From the NCBI GenBank assembly GCA_024760905.1, contig CM045729.1, positions 46,177,080 to 46,241,079 on the forward strand: a stretch of DNA of 64,000 nt. The letters are read 5' to 3'. The stretch is from Plotosus lineatus. Taxonomy: Eukaryota > Chordata > Actinopteri > Siluriformes > Plotosidae. Shown here one piece after another: positions 10,542 through 23,295 of this stretch (positions are counted from its first letter, which is position 1; every line of letters starts with the position of its first letter). The notes under the pieces were generated by a model. The model worked only from the letters and a program-made list of their open reading frames with translations, searched no databases and was not told the DNA's origin. The position numbers and the translations under genes are program-made.

Positions 10542-11395
10542 TGTGCTTCCTGCATCCTTCTGCATTGTAACTGTTTCACTGTATTCATTATATGCTATGT
10601 GGAAATGGTGTTTTCACAAAAATATGTCAGCAGCTCCCTGAACTGGTGGCATTCCAATGAAAAGTGTCGCATTTGTCAGGCTTAAAAATATAAGTTTCAA
10701 AAAAAGCATAATTTTTGATTTTCAAGTTAAAGCTAAACAAAAATAGTGCAAGTATCTCATATCCACAGATTTCCTTTTACTGAATCTTTCCCCATATTTA
10801 GTCATTCATTTCAGTAGCGTTATGAGTCTTCTAGTGATGTCATAGCCTTTTTTTTGCTTGTGTGGATAGTTCACAACTTTTCTTATTCCTTCCAGAGAAC
10901 TGACTATTGCTAGTTATATTAACAAGGTGACAGAGTAAAGTGAAGCTCACTCTGATGGTCAACTGATGAATTGCACTTATCTTAATTGTGTAGCCTAGAC
11001 AGTGTCACTCATTCTTTCCAGATACATGGACAGTTCAGTAAGAATTTAGTGTAAATAGAGGTTCTGAAAAGGCATTTCCTGACAGTTGATAAACAAGGCA
11101 CCTGACTGATCTGGTTTATATCACTTCCACATAGTTTAGTGAGTAAAAAAAATGATGTTCTCATTCTCTCTCCTGTAATTCGAGATCATGGCTTGCATTC
11201 ACTCATACGTTTACAAAATAGGCAAGTAGTTGACGTTCAGTGATCCAGATTATTATATTCAACAGAGTAACACAATTATGTAGCTTAGTGAACTCCATAA
11301 GAACAAGACAAGGTTAACTCGGACAAACCATTAAAGGGAAACTTTCAAATTAAGCAATATCAGTAAATTCTATCTACCTATCAATGTATGTCCCT
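9560..11395. other. Intron, unique with simple repeats
   Basis: Nothing gene-like. It contains a T run (10181-10209) and a long (CA)n (10455-10539). Confidence 0.6.
10455..10539. repeat. (CA)n microsatellite
   Basis: Long CA run, preceded by degenerate CA/CG steps. Confidence 0.95.
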
Positions 11396-11439
11396 GTCTA
11401 TCTATTATGTATCTATATATCTATCTATATATCTATCTA

Positions 11440-11492
<53 letters not shown>

Positions 11493-11500
11493 TTATATAT
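11396..11500. repeat. (TATC)n and (CT)n microsatellite
   Basis: Tetranucleotide ATCT repeats grade into a long CT run, then 'tttatata', which leads into family C copy 1. Confidence 0.9.
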
Positions 11501-11501
11501 A

Positions 11502-12027
11502 CAGAGATCCCTCACGTTTAATTGGGACCGAGATCCCCAAACGACCATCGAAATCCCCCCACTGACGTATACGTACATGTATATGTGTATATAATATCAA
11601 TAAATACATATTCAATGCTATAAATGCTTATAATAACAATTAAACATTTAAAAAAACAAGATGTAAATAAAATATAAATGCACACACATATAGATGGTAT
11701 TGCATGAGAAGATGACATACACATAAAACGCACACAGATACATATGTGCGCGTACACACAAATGCAACAATGTAATTAGTTTTGAAGGGAGATTTTTGGG
11801 TTGTTTTTTATTTCATGTTGGTTTAGGGGTTTGGGTTTTTTGGGTTTTTTTTTTTTTTTTTTTGCATAATTGGCCTTGTTTTTGTGGCATTTTCTTTAAC
11901 TTTTTCCCCTATTCTTCCTTAATTGACTTATTTTTTAATTCGATGAATGTTTATTTATTTATTTTTTGAAAACCCGAAATGCACTGAAGCTGCATGAATT
12001 GAAGCGCAAAGTAGCAAGGGATCCCGT
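11502..12027 (+). mobile_element. Family C CAG-ended DNA element, copy 1
   Basis: The left end is TA then 'cagagatccctcacg', followed by 'ttaattgggaccgagatcccc', 'gacgtatacgtacatgtata', 'ataatatcaataaatacata' and 'gcataattggccttg'. The right end is 'gcatgaattgaagcgcaaag...gggatccc'. The same blocks in the same order occur at 12028, 36584, 38854 and 45311. There is no transposase frame, so it is a non-autonomous pogo/Tigger-like element by its ends. Confidence 0.7.
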
Positions 12028-12430
12028 GTCCCTCGCTTTCTGCTGTTAATTGGACCGAGATCCCCCCATGATAACTGAAATCAGTGAAGTAGGGTCAATT
12101 CCCTCTAACTGACGTATACGTACATGTATATGTGTGTATATAATATCAATAAATACATAGTCAATGCTATAAATGCTTATAATAACAATTAAACATTAAA
12201 AAATAATGCATAAGACGTAAGTAAAATATAAATATACAGACATAAAGACACACGCACAAAAATGTAGTTTTGATGGGAGACTTTGGGTTGTTTTTTGTTT
12301 TGTGTTGATTTAGGTTTTTTTTCCTGCATAATTGGCCTTGTTTTTGTGACATTTTCCTTACCAGTTTCCCCTTTTCTTTCTTAATTTCCTTATTTTTTAA
12401 TTTTTTAATTTTAGTAGTGAGGTATCCCTA
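12028..12430 (+). mobile_element. Family C element, copy 2, abutting copy 1
   Basis: It restarts with 'tccctcgctttctgctgttaat', then 'accgagatcccccc', 'gacgtatacgtacatgtata' and 'gcataattggccttg'. It ends near 'gtagtgaggtatccctata'. The 3' 'gaagcgcgaag' segment seen in other copies is lost. The head-to-tail position suggests one copy inserted at the end of another. Confidence 0.6.
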
Positions 12431-12712
12431 TATATATAATAAAGGTGCATGGGCACGTTTCAAAATTTTAACTCGCCCAAAAAATTTTTTACTCGCCCAC
12501 AAACTTTAACGGTGCAATGATATAGGGTCTTATTTATAAGCATTATTTATACATGGTAAATGACACATCAATAAATAAAGTGAAATATTTAGGTTACTGA
12601 CATTTTCATTTTGGTAGAAAATATGTGCACAACTTCAATAACAATAAATAAATCATATAAATGCAAAAGCTAAATGAATGTAAATAAAATTTTGGCACAT
12701 TTTCCAAAATCA
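12431..12712. repeat. Left arm of a direct-repeat pair around LINE copy 1
   Basis: 12541-12608 ('cattatttatac...gtgaaatatttaggtt..ctgacattt') reappears at 14055-14113. 'actcgccca' motifs occur at both sides too (about 12472, 12491, 14334). This AT-rich family is not identified. The pair may be two copies of one repeat, or a tandem duplication later hit by the LINE. Confidence 0.5.
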
Positions 12713-13949
12713 TCATCTTCTTTTACTTTCGGCTGCTCCCTTCATGGGTCGCCACAGCAAATCATCCGCCTCCACCTCACCCTGTCCTCCGCATCTTCTT
12801 TTCTGACTCCAACGACCTTCATGTCTTCCTTCACCACATCCATAAATCTCTTCTTCGGTCTTCCTCGAGGCCTTCTGCCTGGTAGTTCCAACCTCAGCAT
12901 CCTACTGCCAATATACTCACTATCCCTCCTCTGTACATGTCCAAACCATCTCAATCTAGCCTCTCTGACTTTGTCTCCAAAACATCTTACGTGGGCTGTC
13001 CCTCTGATATACTCATTTCTGATCCTATCCATCCTCGTTACTCCCAGAGAGAACCTCAACATTTTCATCTCCGCTACCTCCAGCTCTGCCTCCTGCCTTT
13101 TCCTCAGCGCCACTGTTTCTAAGCCATACAACATCACTGGCCTCACCACCATCTTGTACACTTTTCCCTTCATTCTTGCTGACACTCTCCTATCGCACAT
13201 CACACCGGATAATTTTCTCCAACCATTCCAGCCTGCCTGCACACGCTTCTTCACCTCTTTTCCACACTCTCCATTGCTCTGGATTGTTGAGCCTAAGTAC
13301 TTAAAATCCTCCACCTTCGTTATCTCTGCTCCCTGTAACATCACCGTTCCTCCTGGGTCCTTCTCATTCACACACATGTATTCTGATTTTCTGAGGCTAA
13401 CCTTCATTCCTCTCCTTTCCAGGGCATACCTCCACCTCTCTAGATTTTCCTGCACTTGTTCTCTGCTCTCACTACAGATCACGATGTCATCTGCAAACAT
13501 CATAGTCCATGGAGATTCTTGTCTCACCTCGTCTGTCAGCCTGTCCATCACCATAGCAAACAAGAAGGGGCTCAGAGCTGACCCTTGATGCAGTCCCACC
13601 TCCACCTTGAATTCGTCGGTCACACCAACAGCACACCTCACCACTGTCTTACATCTCTCATACATGTCCTGCACCACTCTAACATACTTCTCTGCCACTC
13701 CAGACTTCCTCATGCAATACCACAGTTCTTCTCTTGGCACCCTGTCATATGCTTTTTCCAGATCCACAAAGGCACAATGTAGCTCCCTCTGACCTTCTCT
13801 GTGCTTCTCTATTAACATCCTCAAGGCAAACATTGCATCTGTGGTGCTCTTTCTTGGCATGAAACCAAACTGTTGTTCACAAATGCTGACCTCTGCCCTT
13901 AGTCTAGCTTCCACTATTCTTTCCCATAACTTCATCGTGTGGCTCATCT
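12713..13949 (-). mobile_element. RTE-like LINE, copy 1, 5'-truncated
   Basis: The minus strand has an open frame from 13947 to 12742 (401 codons). It covers the second half of the element: RT motifs GFMPRKSTTDA, FVDLEKAYDRVP, LHQGSALSPFLF and FADDIVICSES, then the C-terminal region ending CGDP-stop. The element ends about 30 nt after the stop ('cagccgaaagtaaaagaag'), as in the other copies. It starts abruptly at MSHTMKLWERIVEAR, the middle of the full protein, which is typical 5' truncation from target-primed reverse transcription. The frame has no stop, so this is a rather young copy. A target duplication was not resolved. Confidence 0.85.
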
Positions 13950-14389
13950 AAAACAAAATACAATGTACTTGATATTCAGAAGATGAATAGTACACTACCA
14001 TTATTACAAACTGACTAAGTTAAATGAGTCTACACAAGCTACATGAATTTTAGACATTATTTATACACAAAGAAACATTAACAAAGTGAAATATTTAGGT
14101 TTCTGACATTTTTAATTTGTTTTAATTTTAATTTGTCAGAAATATTAGTACTATTTTCTTTAAAAATTAACAGTGAAAACAATAATAATAAGTAAATAGA
14201 GTGCGTACCGATCGTGATACCGCTGTGCATTATAACTGCCCAAGCAGAAATTTAGGAAATTGTCTCCGTAAAAATACATATACATAGGCTTAAAACTTTT
14301 ATTCGCCTCATGGGCGATCAATTTATTAATTTCCACTCGCCCACATTTATATTTGGTTGCCTGGGGCCTGGAGTGATCTTCCCCATGCC

Positions 14390-14390
<1 letters not shown>
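13950..14390. repeat. Right arm of the direct-repeat pair
   Basis: AT-rich sequence. 14055-14113 is the second copy of the repeat at 12541-12608, and 'cactcgcccaca' occurs near 14334. Confidence 0.45.
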
Positions 14391-14394
<4 letters not shown>

Positions 14395-14443
<49 letters not shown>

Positions 14444-14470
14444 CACGGAAGGATCTACTCAGAAAATCCT

Positions 14471-14520
<50 letters not shown>
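14395..14520. repeat. (TG)n, (TA)n, (CA)n microsatellites
   Basis: TG then TA (14395-14443), a short unique stretch, then TA (14475-14508) and CA up to the start of family A copy 2. Confidence 0.9.
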
Positions 14521-15925
<1,405 letters not shown>

Positions 15926-16429
15926 TATCTATGAGAATGAGATACAGTAGGCCCTCAACATTCGCGGGGGTTTGCTTCCGAGACCTCCCACGAATCGAGA
16001 TAATCTGCGAGTTCTGTACCCGGAAGTAAAACCCAATGTAACACATCACATGCGCGAATGAGCAGCTAGAAGTAAAATACTATGTATCTATTACATGCAT
16101 TCAAATATGCTTCTTAAACACATTCAATAGACAGTCTTACTCATTAATACAGTATTAAACTTAGTAAAATATAGTAATGATTCAGAAAAACTTTTCAGTT
16201 TTTACTCTTATTTTTATTGATGATAAAATATAAACATTATACAGCATATACTGTTGTAAAGCACTCATTTTAAAGTCTTTTTCAATTATTATTCCAGTAT
16301 ATTACCTAAGTTAATTATTAGAATGTTTGAGCGTGAGATTTTATGTTGTGTAGCAAGTTTAACAAATGATACCAAAAGGATAAACTTTATTACGCTTCAT
16401 GTCCTTTTACATTGAACTTGCAGTGACGT

Positions 16430-16925
16430 CTTGGAGTGACTTCTCCAAGATGGCGCTGCCTAGAGGGAAACATCGTGGAGTTCTCACAGTCAAATTGTTT
16501 CTTTGTTCGTTTTAATTTGTTTTATGTGTTTGTTCATGTTTTGTACTATGCTCGTCTATGATCAATCGACCCTACTACAGCTATGAGCAGCTTCGGGCAA
16601 CTAAGCACGCAACAACTTCTATCATGAGCTGCTATGCTATGGGAGCTCCATGCTAACCGCCCATGCGGAGTTCTCAGAGGTTAGCACTTCCGGCCATACT
16701 GCTTGAAAATGTTCAGTCCCTGCGAAACAAGATGGACGAGCTTCATGCTCAGATTGCAGCGGAGAGGGATCTACAGGACTGTGTTTCTGCGAAACATTGC
16801 TCGAGGAGAGTACACCCGATAAGGCGATTATACCAGCCGGCGACACGACCTTCATCCCCTGCAATCCCAAGCGCCGGAGTTGTTGTTTGGTCCTTTCCCG
16901 CCTGGGCTTATTGTTAGCTGGGATG
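16430..16925 (+). mobile_element. LINE 5' fragment with endonuclease start (L2/Rex1-like)
   Basis: The plus frame near 16685-16760 reads ILLENVQSLRNKMDELHAQ. This resembles the N-SL-NKMDEL motif that opens the apurinic-type endonuclease in L2/CR1-group fish LINEs. Downstream 'ggcgacacgaccttcatccc' and 'gccggagttgttgtttgg' fit the next endonuclease part, but the frame is broken. There is no RT. The lineage is inferred from this one motif, and the limits are uncertain. Confidence 0.45.
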
Positions 16926-17098
16926 CGGCTCGTATTGAGCTGCCTACCATAGCATGTTAGCTCTGCTAATAGCATATTAGCTCTGCTTCGTTATACACGC
17001 CCGAAGATACTCCGATCTTATAGTTGTAGTAGAGTCGTAGAGTAAAGTAGAGAGTAAAATCTCACGCATAAACATGAACTTAGGTACTGTACTGGAAT

Positions 17099-17260
17099 TC
17101 TTTCTTTCTTCCTTTTCGGCTTTTTCCCTTTCTCGGGAGTCGCCACAGCGAATCATATGATTCGCACATTTGATTTGGCATAGTTTTTTTTTACGTCGGA
17201 TGCCCTTCCTATCACAACCCTTTTAGCAAGGGATAGAAACATGCTGACGGATTTGTAGCC
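17099..17260 (-). mobile_element. Chimeric SINE with RTE-like tail, 5'-truncated, TSD present
   Basis: The minus strand matches 1-220 closely: 'gtcagcatgtttctatccct', 'aggaagggcatccgacgt', 'ctatgccaaatcaaa', then 'ctgtggcgactcccgagaa' and 'gggaaaaagccgaaaagg'. It is flanked by 'taggtactgtactggaat' (17081-17098) and 'taggtactgtcctggaat' (17261-17278), an 18-bp target duplication with one mismatch. It lacks the tRNA head. The duplication shows that this chimeric form was itself retrotransposed. Confidence 0.85.
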
Positions 17261-17611
17261 TAGGTACTGTCCTGGAATAATAATTGAAAAAGATTTTAAT
17301 ACAACAGTTCAGAGAAAATTGTCGTTTCTCAGGAGAAAGTCTTATTTTTTCAGAAGAGACATCCACCGTTATCTATCGCTTAGCCAGAGAAGACGCATAG
17401 CGTTTGAGTGGTATAGAGCTTAACTGGTAATTAAAACACACACAAAAAAGAGGCTCATTGACAACTTGTGCGCGAATGAGGAGAAAGGGGCGGACCATCA
17501 GTTCAACCAATCAGGAGAAAGGAGGACAGCCATTAGCTGAATTTGAATCAAGTGCCGGTTGCTCGGCAGTCAGCGAATACTCAGGGTGCAAAATCGCGAA
17601 TAGTCAAGGGC

Positions 17612-17613
<2 letters not shown>

Positions 17614-17703
<90 letters not shown>

Positions 17704-17720
17704 TAGATAGATAGATAGCA
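17614..17720. repeat. (TA)n-(GA)n-(GATA)n microsatellite
   Basis: TA to 17664, GA to about 17699, then five GATA units. Confidence 0.95.
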
Positions 17721-20700
17721 TAGTTGAATAATCCTGTGATGTAGGCTATCAGTTGTCAGGATATCTAGCACATAGTTGTTTGTTTAGTTGAATTGGTTTG
17801 TCAGGTAACATCTCATCCTACTGCTAATTCAATCACAGAAAAAATGGAATTAGTTTTGTCTTAGTTGTCCAAAATCTGCTTTCACCTCCATGTCTTCTCA
17901 TCTGCTCATGGATTTATGGGAATCTCTTTAACTGTTCTCTTTATATTTAGCCCTCAGCTACAAAATTTGAAATGAATGATTCACAATGTCTTCTGCTGTT
18001 CTGCCTGATGATTTTGTGGAGATTTAGTGTTAGAAAGAGAAGTGGAAATGTGGTGAACATCTCATCTCCATGGCAGAATCCTGCATAGCCGATTGGAGCT
18101 AATGAATTTGAGATAAAAAAAAAAAAAAAAAACTTGGGCATTCTATTCAAAGAGGCATTCAGTGTGTCATGGATACAGCATGGCATCTGAACTAAGTCCA
18201 GGAATGGTGTGGTCTTATGGCTGTTTTGGAGTTTGTAATATGGATAAGAATGTTAATACTGGGTCTCTAATCTGACTCTTGGTATGAGCTGACAGTGTAG
18301 ATAACAACTATGTACTGCATACTATATACTTTCGTCTTGACCTTGTGTTTCTCCCCATCGGATGGGGGGGGGGGGGTTTACAAATCTCTCAGGCTCTGTC
18401 TCACAGGATCCGGCTCTGCTTCTTTGAAATGAGCTTGGACACAAACCAGGTCAGGTTCTGCAAAATCATCTCTGGTGCACTTTCAAACACATGCAATGGG
18501 GGGAAACCCATCTCACTTCAACCCGTGCAAAAACCCCTTCATCCACTCCAGAAGTATTTTTACCTGACATTCTAGAACAAATTATTTGTTTAGTATATAC
18601 AAGTAGGCGACTGGGTTTCTGTTAAAGGCTTACTTGTGGTTTGAGTCAGGCTCAAATGCCACTAGCGATGTTGTGCCTTTTATGTGAATGAGTTTCTCTG
18701 CCTGAGTTTGCTGTCTCTTGACCCCGGCTCTTCCAGTTCTCCTGGGTCTGCCTCAGTAGTAGTTACATGAAATCAAGGTTGTTCTGGGTAAAGAAATGCC
18801 AGGATATGCAGTAAAGCCTTTGATGTGGATTCGACATAATCCAATGGGAACTGTTAGCTCTATTTCAAAATTAGCAACAAATCTGAGTGCGACCAAGGCC
18901 TGCAACAATGATCATTGGCCTTTGATTTCCTGTCAGCTGGGGTAACTTTCTGCCACATCCACTGACTCATACCCATCAGTATTCCCCCAGTGTATTCTGA
19001 AACCACAGCTGTAGGTGAGACAGAAAAACAGAGAGAGGTCTTCAGATTGAAGGGACACTAATGAGACAGGATAACCACTATATCCTGCAGCTTCCGTTCT
19101 CCCAGCCTGTTGTGCACTGCTCTAGCATCTCCGTGAGAATAATGACCAGTAAGAGAATGAGTGTTATTTTCTGTTATGGAATCTGCCGGTGACGACATAC
19201 AGGAGCAGGAGTACTTCATTCAGAACAAATAAACGCTTGATTTTTCAAAACTTGCTAAAACCTGGACATCCAGCAATTCAACGATTAATCTTTATGTTCT
19301 TTCTTGTGCTTTTTTTTAAAGGGGCTTCAGACATGACCTCTTTTGGTTTCCAGACTTTTAGTTTTTCCCTTTATCATGCTTCGCTGTGCTTGTAGAATGG
19401 GTGGAGATATCCCACAGTACATCTGGGAGTAGTTTCTTAAACACAAGCTGAATGAAGCCAACAAAGCCACTGCATGTGCAAATGTAATGTTATAAAAATA
19501 AAAATCAGTACACAGCAGCCAGTAGAATGTATCACTTCCAGATATTTTTACTGGTTAAAGAGTGAAAGCAAGGCATTGTGTTGCATAAAGGGACTGATTA
19601 TTCCTGTTGAAGGTCTCGAGATTTTTTGATCTGTCCTTAGTTCATGTTTGAAGACACGTTAGGTCCTTTGAAACACTCTCGTATGATATCGAATATCTTT
19701 GTGCTTTGACCCAGATTTTAACATTACCTTCTTCACCACTTCTTGCTCACTACCCATTTGCCGAACCGCTTAACCCTACTAGGGTTGTGAGAAGACTGAT
19801 GCCTATCTCTGCCAACCCTGCGCAAAGGCATGGTGCACTGTGAACACCTCACCAGACCATCTCAGGGCTTCACCAGTTTTTGGTGTTTAAAGCGCTTTGT
19901 TCTTCGACATGAATTGGAACATGCCATTCAGATACATCACAAGATTGCGTCATCCATATAAGAAACTCTCTTTTTGCCGCATTCACCTTGGTCTTCGATA
20001 TAATTCAGACATTCAGACGTGGGAGTGCAGCTGAACTGTGCATTAATTCGGGAGTGATAATCTGCCCTCTCAATTACCATGTGGCTCTGATGAGATTACA
20101 GTGCTGGATAATTCATTTCCAGCGTAATTTCTTTCTTAATTGACTTTCATGGTCTTTTTCTGAGTGTGAGCCATTGTGGCAGCTGGGCTACCTGACACTG
20201 TTTTTCCGGTTTCTATTGGAGAATTTCAGCTTATGGATAGAGGGGCCTTTGTCTTCTGAGTTGGGCCTGAGTACTGCCTTCTAAATTGAGTTTCTATGAC
20301 TGTGTGAATTGTCATCTTCATGTGTGGTGCATAGCCCTTTTTTTTCCCCCTCACAAAGAAATATTGCTCCATAAATGATAATTCTTATTTATGTCATTTC
20401 CCAGCATCCCACCAATTTTCCTGCGTTCCTTTTGTGAATGTGGTACTGTTGATGAGAACATTGCAGTGTGCCTGAAGCAGCAAGATGGGATGTGAATAAT
20501 AAGTTGTCAACAGATACAAGGGGAATAAAAACGGTTAGATACACAGACTTTAAACTTGTGCGAGCCATTACTCCCAGGGTCATGAAGCTCTGTGTTGTGT
20601 TTATGACTCACCTCTTGAACTGAAAACTGCAGTCATAAGACCTGTGATTCCATTCCCTGGAATTTACCAAAATAGGAAGTGTGATGGTTAATCACATAGA

Positions 20701-20740
20701 AACAAAAATTGCCTTTGTAAACTATATGATATCTCCCTCA

Positions 20741-20747
<7 letters not shown>
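17721..20747. other. Intron, mostly unique
   Basis: About 3 kb without a recognised element, apart from an A run (18115-18132), a G run (18365-18376) and a SINE remnant near 19735-19875. Open frames are short and lack splice context. Confidence 0.6.
19735..19875 (-). mobile_element. SINE tail remnant, minus strand
   Basis: The minus strand ends 'aaccctagtagggttaagcg', preceded by 'ccctgagatggtctggtgag', like the tail half of the SINE at 6482. Short and diverged. Confidence 0.4.
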
Positions 20748-20750
<3 letters not shown>

Positions 20751-20824
<74 letters not shown>

Positions 20825-20867
20825 GTGTGTGTGTGTGTGTGTGTGTATGTGTGTGTGTGTGTGTGCG
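20751..20867. repeat. (TA)n-(TG)n microsatellite
   Basis: TA to about 20816, then TG with a few interruptions. Confidence 0.95.
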
Positions 20868-23278
20868 CTTATATAGGGAGAGACCCTGGACATAAATATT
20901 TTACTGAGATGTCAAAGACTCAGAAACTAATAGTCAAGTACTGGAAGAGATACATGTAATATATGTTGGTAAGTTGAATCTTTAGTATAAATGTAGGCAA
21001 GGGTTTTTCTCGCATACATCTTCATCTTAATAACAGTTCATGGGTCTTAACATGTAAAGATAAGATAACTGCTAAGACAGACTGTTATTACTCAGCTGTT
21101 GCCCTCTGTCTCATTCTGTCTGTTTTGTCTGGAGCTTTGGGACCTGCACTGGGCATCTGACTAACACCAATCATGGTGATGTAACCATGTTCGAGCAGAG
21201 ATCACAACCTTTTGAACATGCATTACACTCCTCAGACAACCATAATGGCAGAGTCCCCGGACAGGAATGTGTCTGGTCAAGGGTGTGCTGGCTGTAGACA
21301 AGTATATTGCTGTCTCCATTTGCTTGACCCGCCTTGGCCTGTCTCACACTCCAAACCGTCAAACCACCTACATAGAGCCGTAGACATGCATGAAGTAATC
21401 TGTAGCTTTTTATAACCCCTAACCTCAGCTATGAGTAGCAAGATTTAAACATGCCAACTGGGTTTATTATTGAGAGAACGAAGTGCATCATAGCATGAGA
21501 GGGCTCTTAAAGGAAAGTAGTTTGCTTCTACCCTACATCATGCTGAACCCCATTTCCAGCCCCAGTCACTTTCATCTTGTCATACGGTTGCTGATGAAAA
21601 CCTCAGAGCAGTGCAGTTCCACGGGTTTTAGTGCTCATGGATTGACAGAAGGTGAGACTAATACTGACTTTGTCATGTCGCCTTATTGCCTTTACTTCAT
21701 CTAGTGTAACAGTCATAGCCAGTTAGGGTCATACCCAGGCAAGGCCATACAAGGAGGCTTGTGCCTTGGATGCAGACTTGATTTACCCAGCATGAAAGTA
21801 CTTTTCTCATTTCTTATGGGAAACATGAAAGGAAAATATCACCCATGATAACTAGCCTAGACATCAGAGGATATTTGTGGTTTAAGCTATTGACATAACA
21901 AAAAAAGCAGAAATAGTGCTGCAGTTCTGTCTATTGACAGAAGAATATGCTACATTTAGACAGTTGGATCTCCACAGCAACTAGCACTATCCTCAAACAA
22001 TGTTTTGGTAAGGCAGTTGTTTCCCGGCTCTGCTGCCTTTCCATTTGTAATCCAGTCTCTGCATGAAAAAAAGTGCTGATGTCTCTGGTACTGGCATTTG
22101 AATATCGTTGGAAAAATTAATTCAAAGGCTTTTGCACTTGCATTTTGTTTAAAGTACAGCATGAGGAAGATAGAGTGCCAAGCAACATAGCCTTCATTTA
22201 ACTTGGCTGGCGAACAGTGGAAATGTACTTGAATGAAGTTGCTTTAGTTACATGAATACACACCATCAAGTTACAAAAATACCCAAAATGTAAATGGAAC
22301 CAAAAATCATATTTTTAAGTTCTGAGGGAAATCATGTTGAGGTTGAATGTTGACGACAGCAGGATTCTTAACCATAACTGCACAAGTGGAAGTCTCACTC
22401 ATATTTAGACAATGCCCTCTCCATCGAGCCTGCCAGAGGGTCTGTGGATGTAAACCTTTGGTTTTGTTATCAGTGAATTTGGTCTGTTTAAGCTTAATTA
22501 TTATGTTAGCATTCAACTGTATTCCTGGAAGAGTCTTTACTGGTTGAGTGGAAACCTTCTTGAGCTATTCTGGTATGCAGAAACATTGAAGGATCGTCTT
22601 GATGGGCGCTTACAACATAGAAAGCAATCACTAATGTGGAATTAAAAGGGTTGGTATTCTGTAGAAGTGCATTTTAATGACCCATGAGGTTAAATATTAT
22701 GTGGAGTTCTCTAGTGTCAACATTGAAATGAAGCCTTCACCCTTAAAACTCGGAGTTCTTCACATACTATTATATTTTATCCCAGATGTTCCATTTCGAA
22801 TCTTAATACAAAAGAAATTCCAAAAGAGTATTCATTTAATCTCCGTAAGAGGAAGGAAACAACCTGAAGGTTAGTTCTTATAATGTGAAGCCTTTAAAAT
22901 CTGCTGGTCTGTATTTGGCATTGCATATTGTAATCTCTGTGAATCTGTACTCTGATCCGTGGTCGGGAGTAAATGGGAGCTAAATGGCTGACATCTCACG
23001 GGTGGGAGGGACTGCATACACTCACTTCTCTGTCACTCACAGCGGGCTCCAGCCAATCTTGCGCCATCTCTGAGCTCATTCATATGAGGGAGCAGATAGC
23101 ACTTTCTCTCCAACTATGTAAGATCACCCCCCCAAACGCGCATGGCGCCTAATCTCGAAAAAGAGGGTGGTGAGTAGCATTGCATGTCACATAGGCATGT
23201 GCATGCTTTCGCCCCTCCCTGGTCGGTGGTGATTGTGTGATAGAGAAGCCAATGGCTGATGGGTGGGAATTGCATACT
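20868..23278. other. Intron, unique
   Basis: No repeat family or exon-like segment recognised in 2.4 kb. Confidence 0.55.
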
Positions 23279-23295
23279 AATAAATTAGGGAGAAA
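23279..23295. repeat. Target-site duplication, left copy (LINE copy 2)
   Basis: 'aataaattagggagaaa', identical to 26338-26354. Confidence 0.9.

Larger units (their letters stand above)
15945..17613 (+). mobile_element. Family D CAG-ended DNA element, copy 2, carrying nested insertions
   Basis: The left end is TA then 'cagtaggccctcaacattcg'. The right end read on the minus strand is 'taggcccttgactattcgcg', so the termini are inverted repeats. Blocks shared with the copy at 3145: 'cttcttaaacacattcaatag', 'agccagagaagacgcatagc', 'aaccaatcagg'. The native element is enlarged by a LINE fragment (about 16430-16925) and a SINE (17099-17260). It is followed directly by (TA)n. Confidence 0.65.

Noticed and set aside
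12674..13588. 304-codon plus-strand frame
   Set aside because: It is the opposite strand of LINE copy 1. The minus frame carries all RT motifs; the plus frame is a Ser/Leu/Pro-rich shadow. The same applies at 23688, 24482, 29146, 38886, 40176 and 40778.
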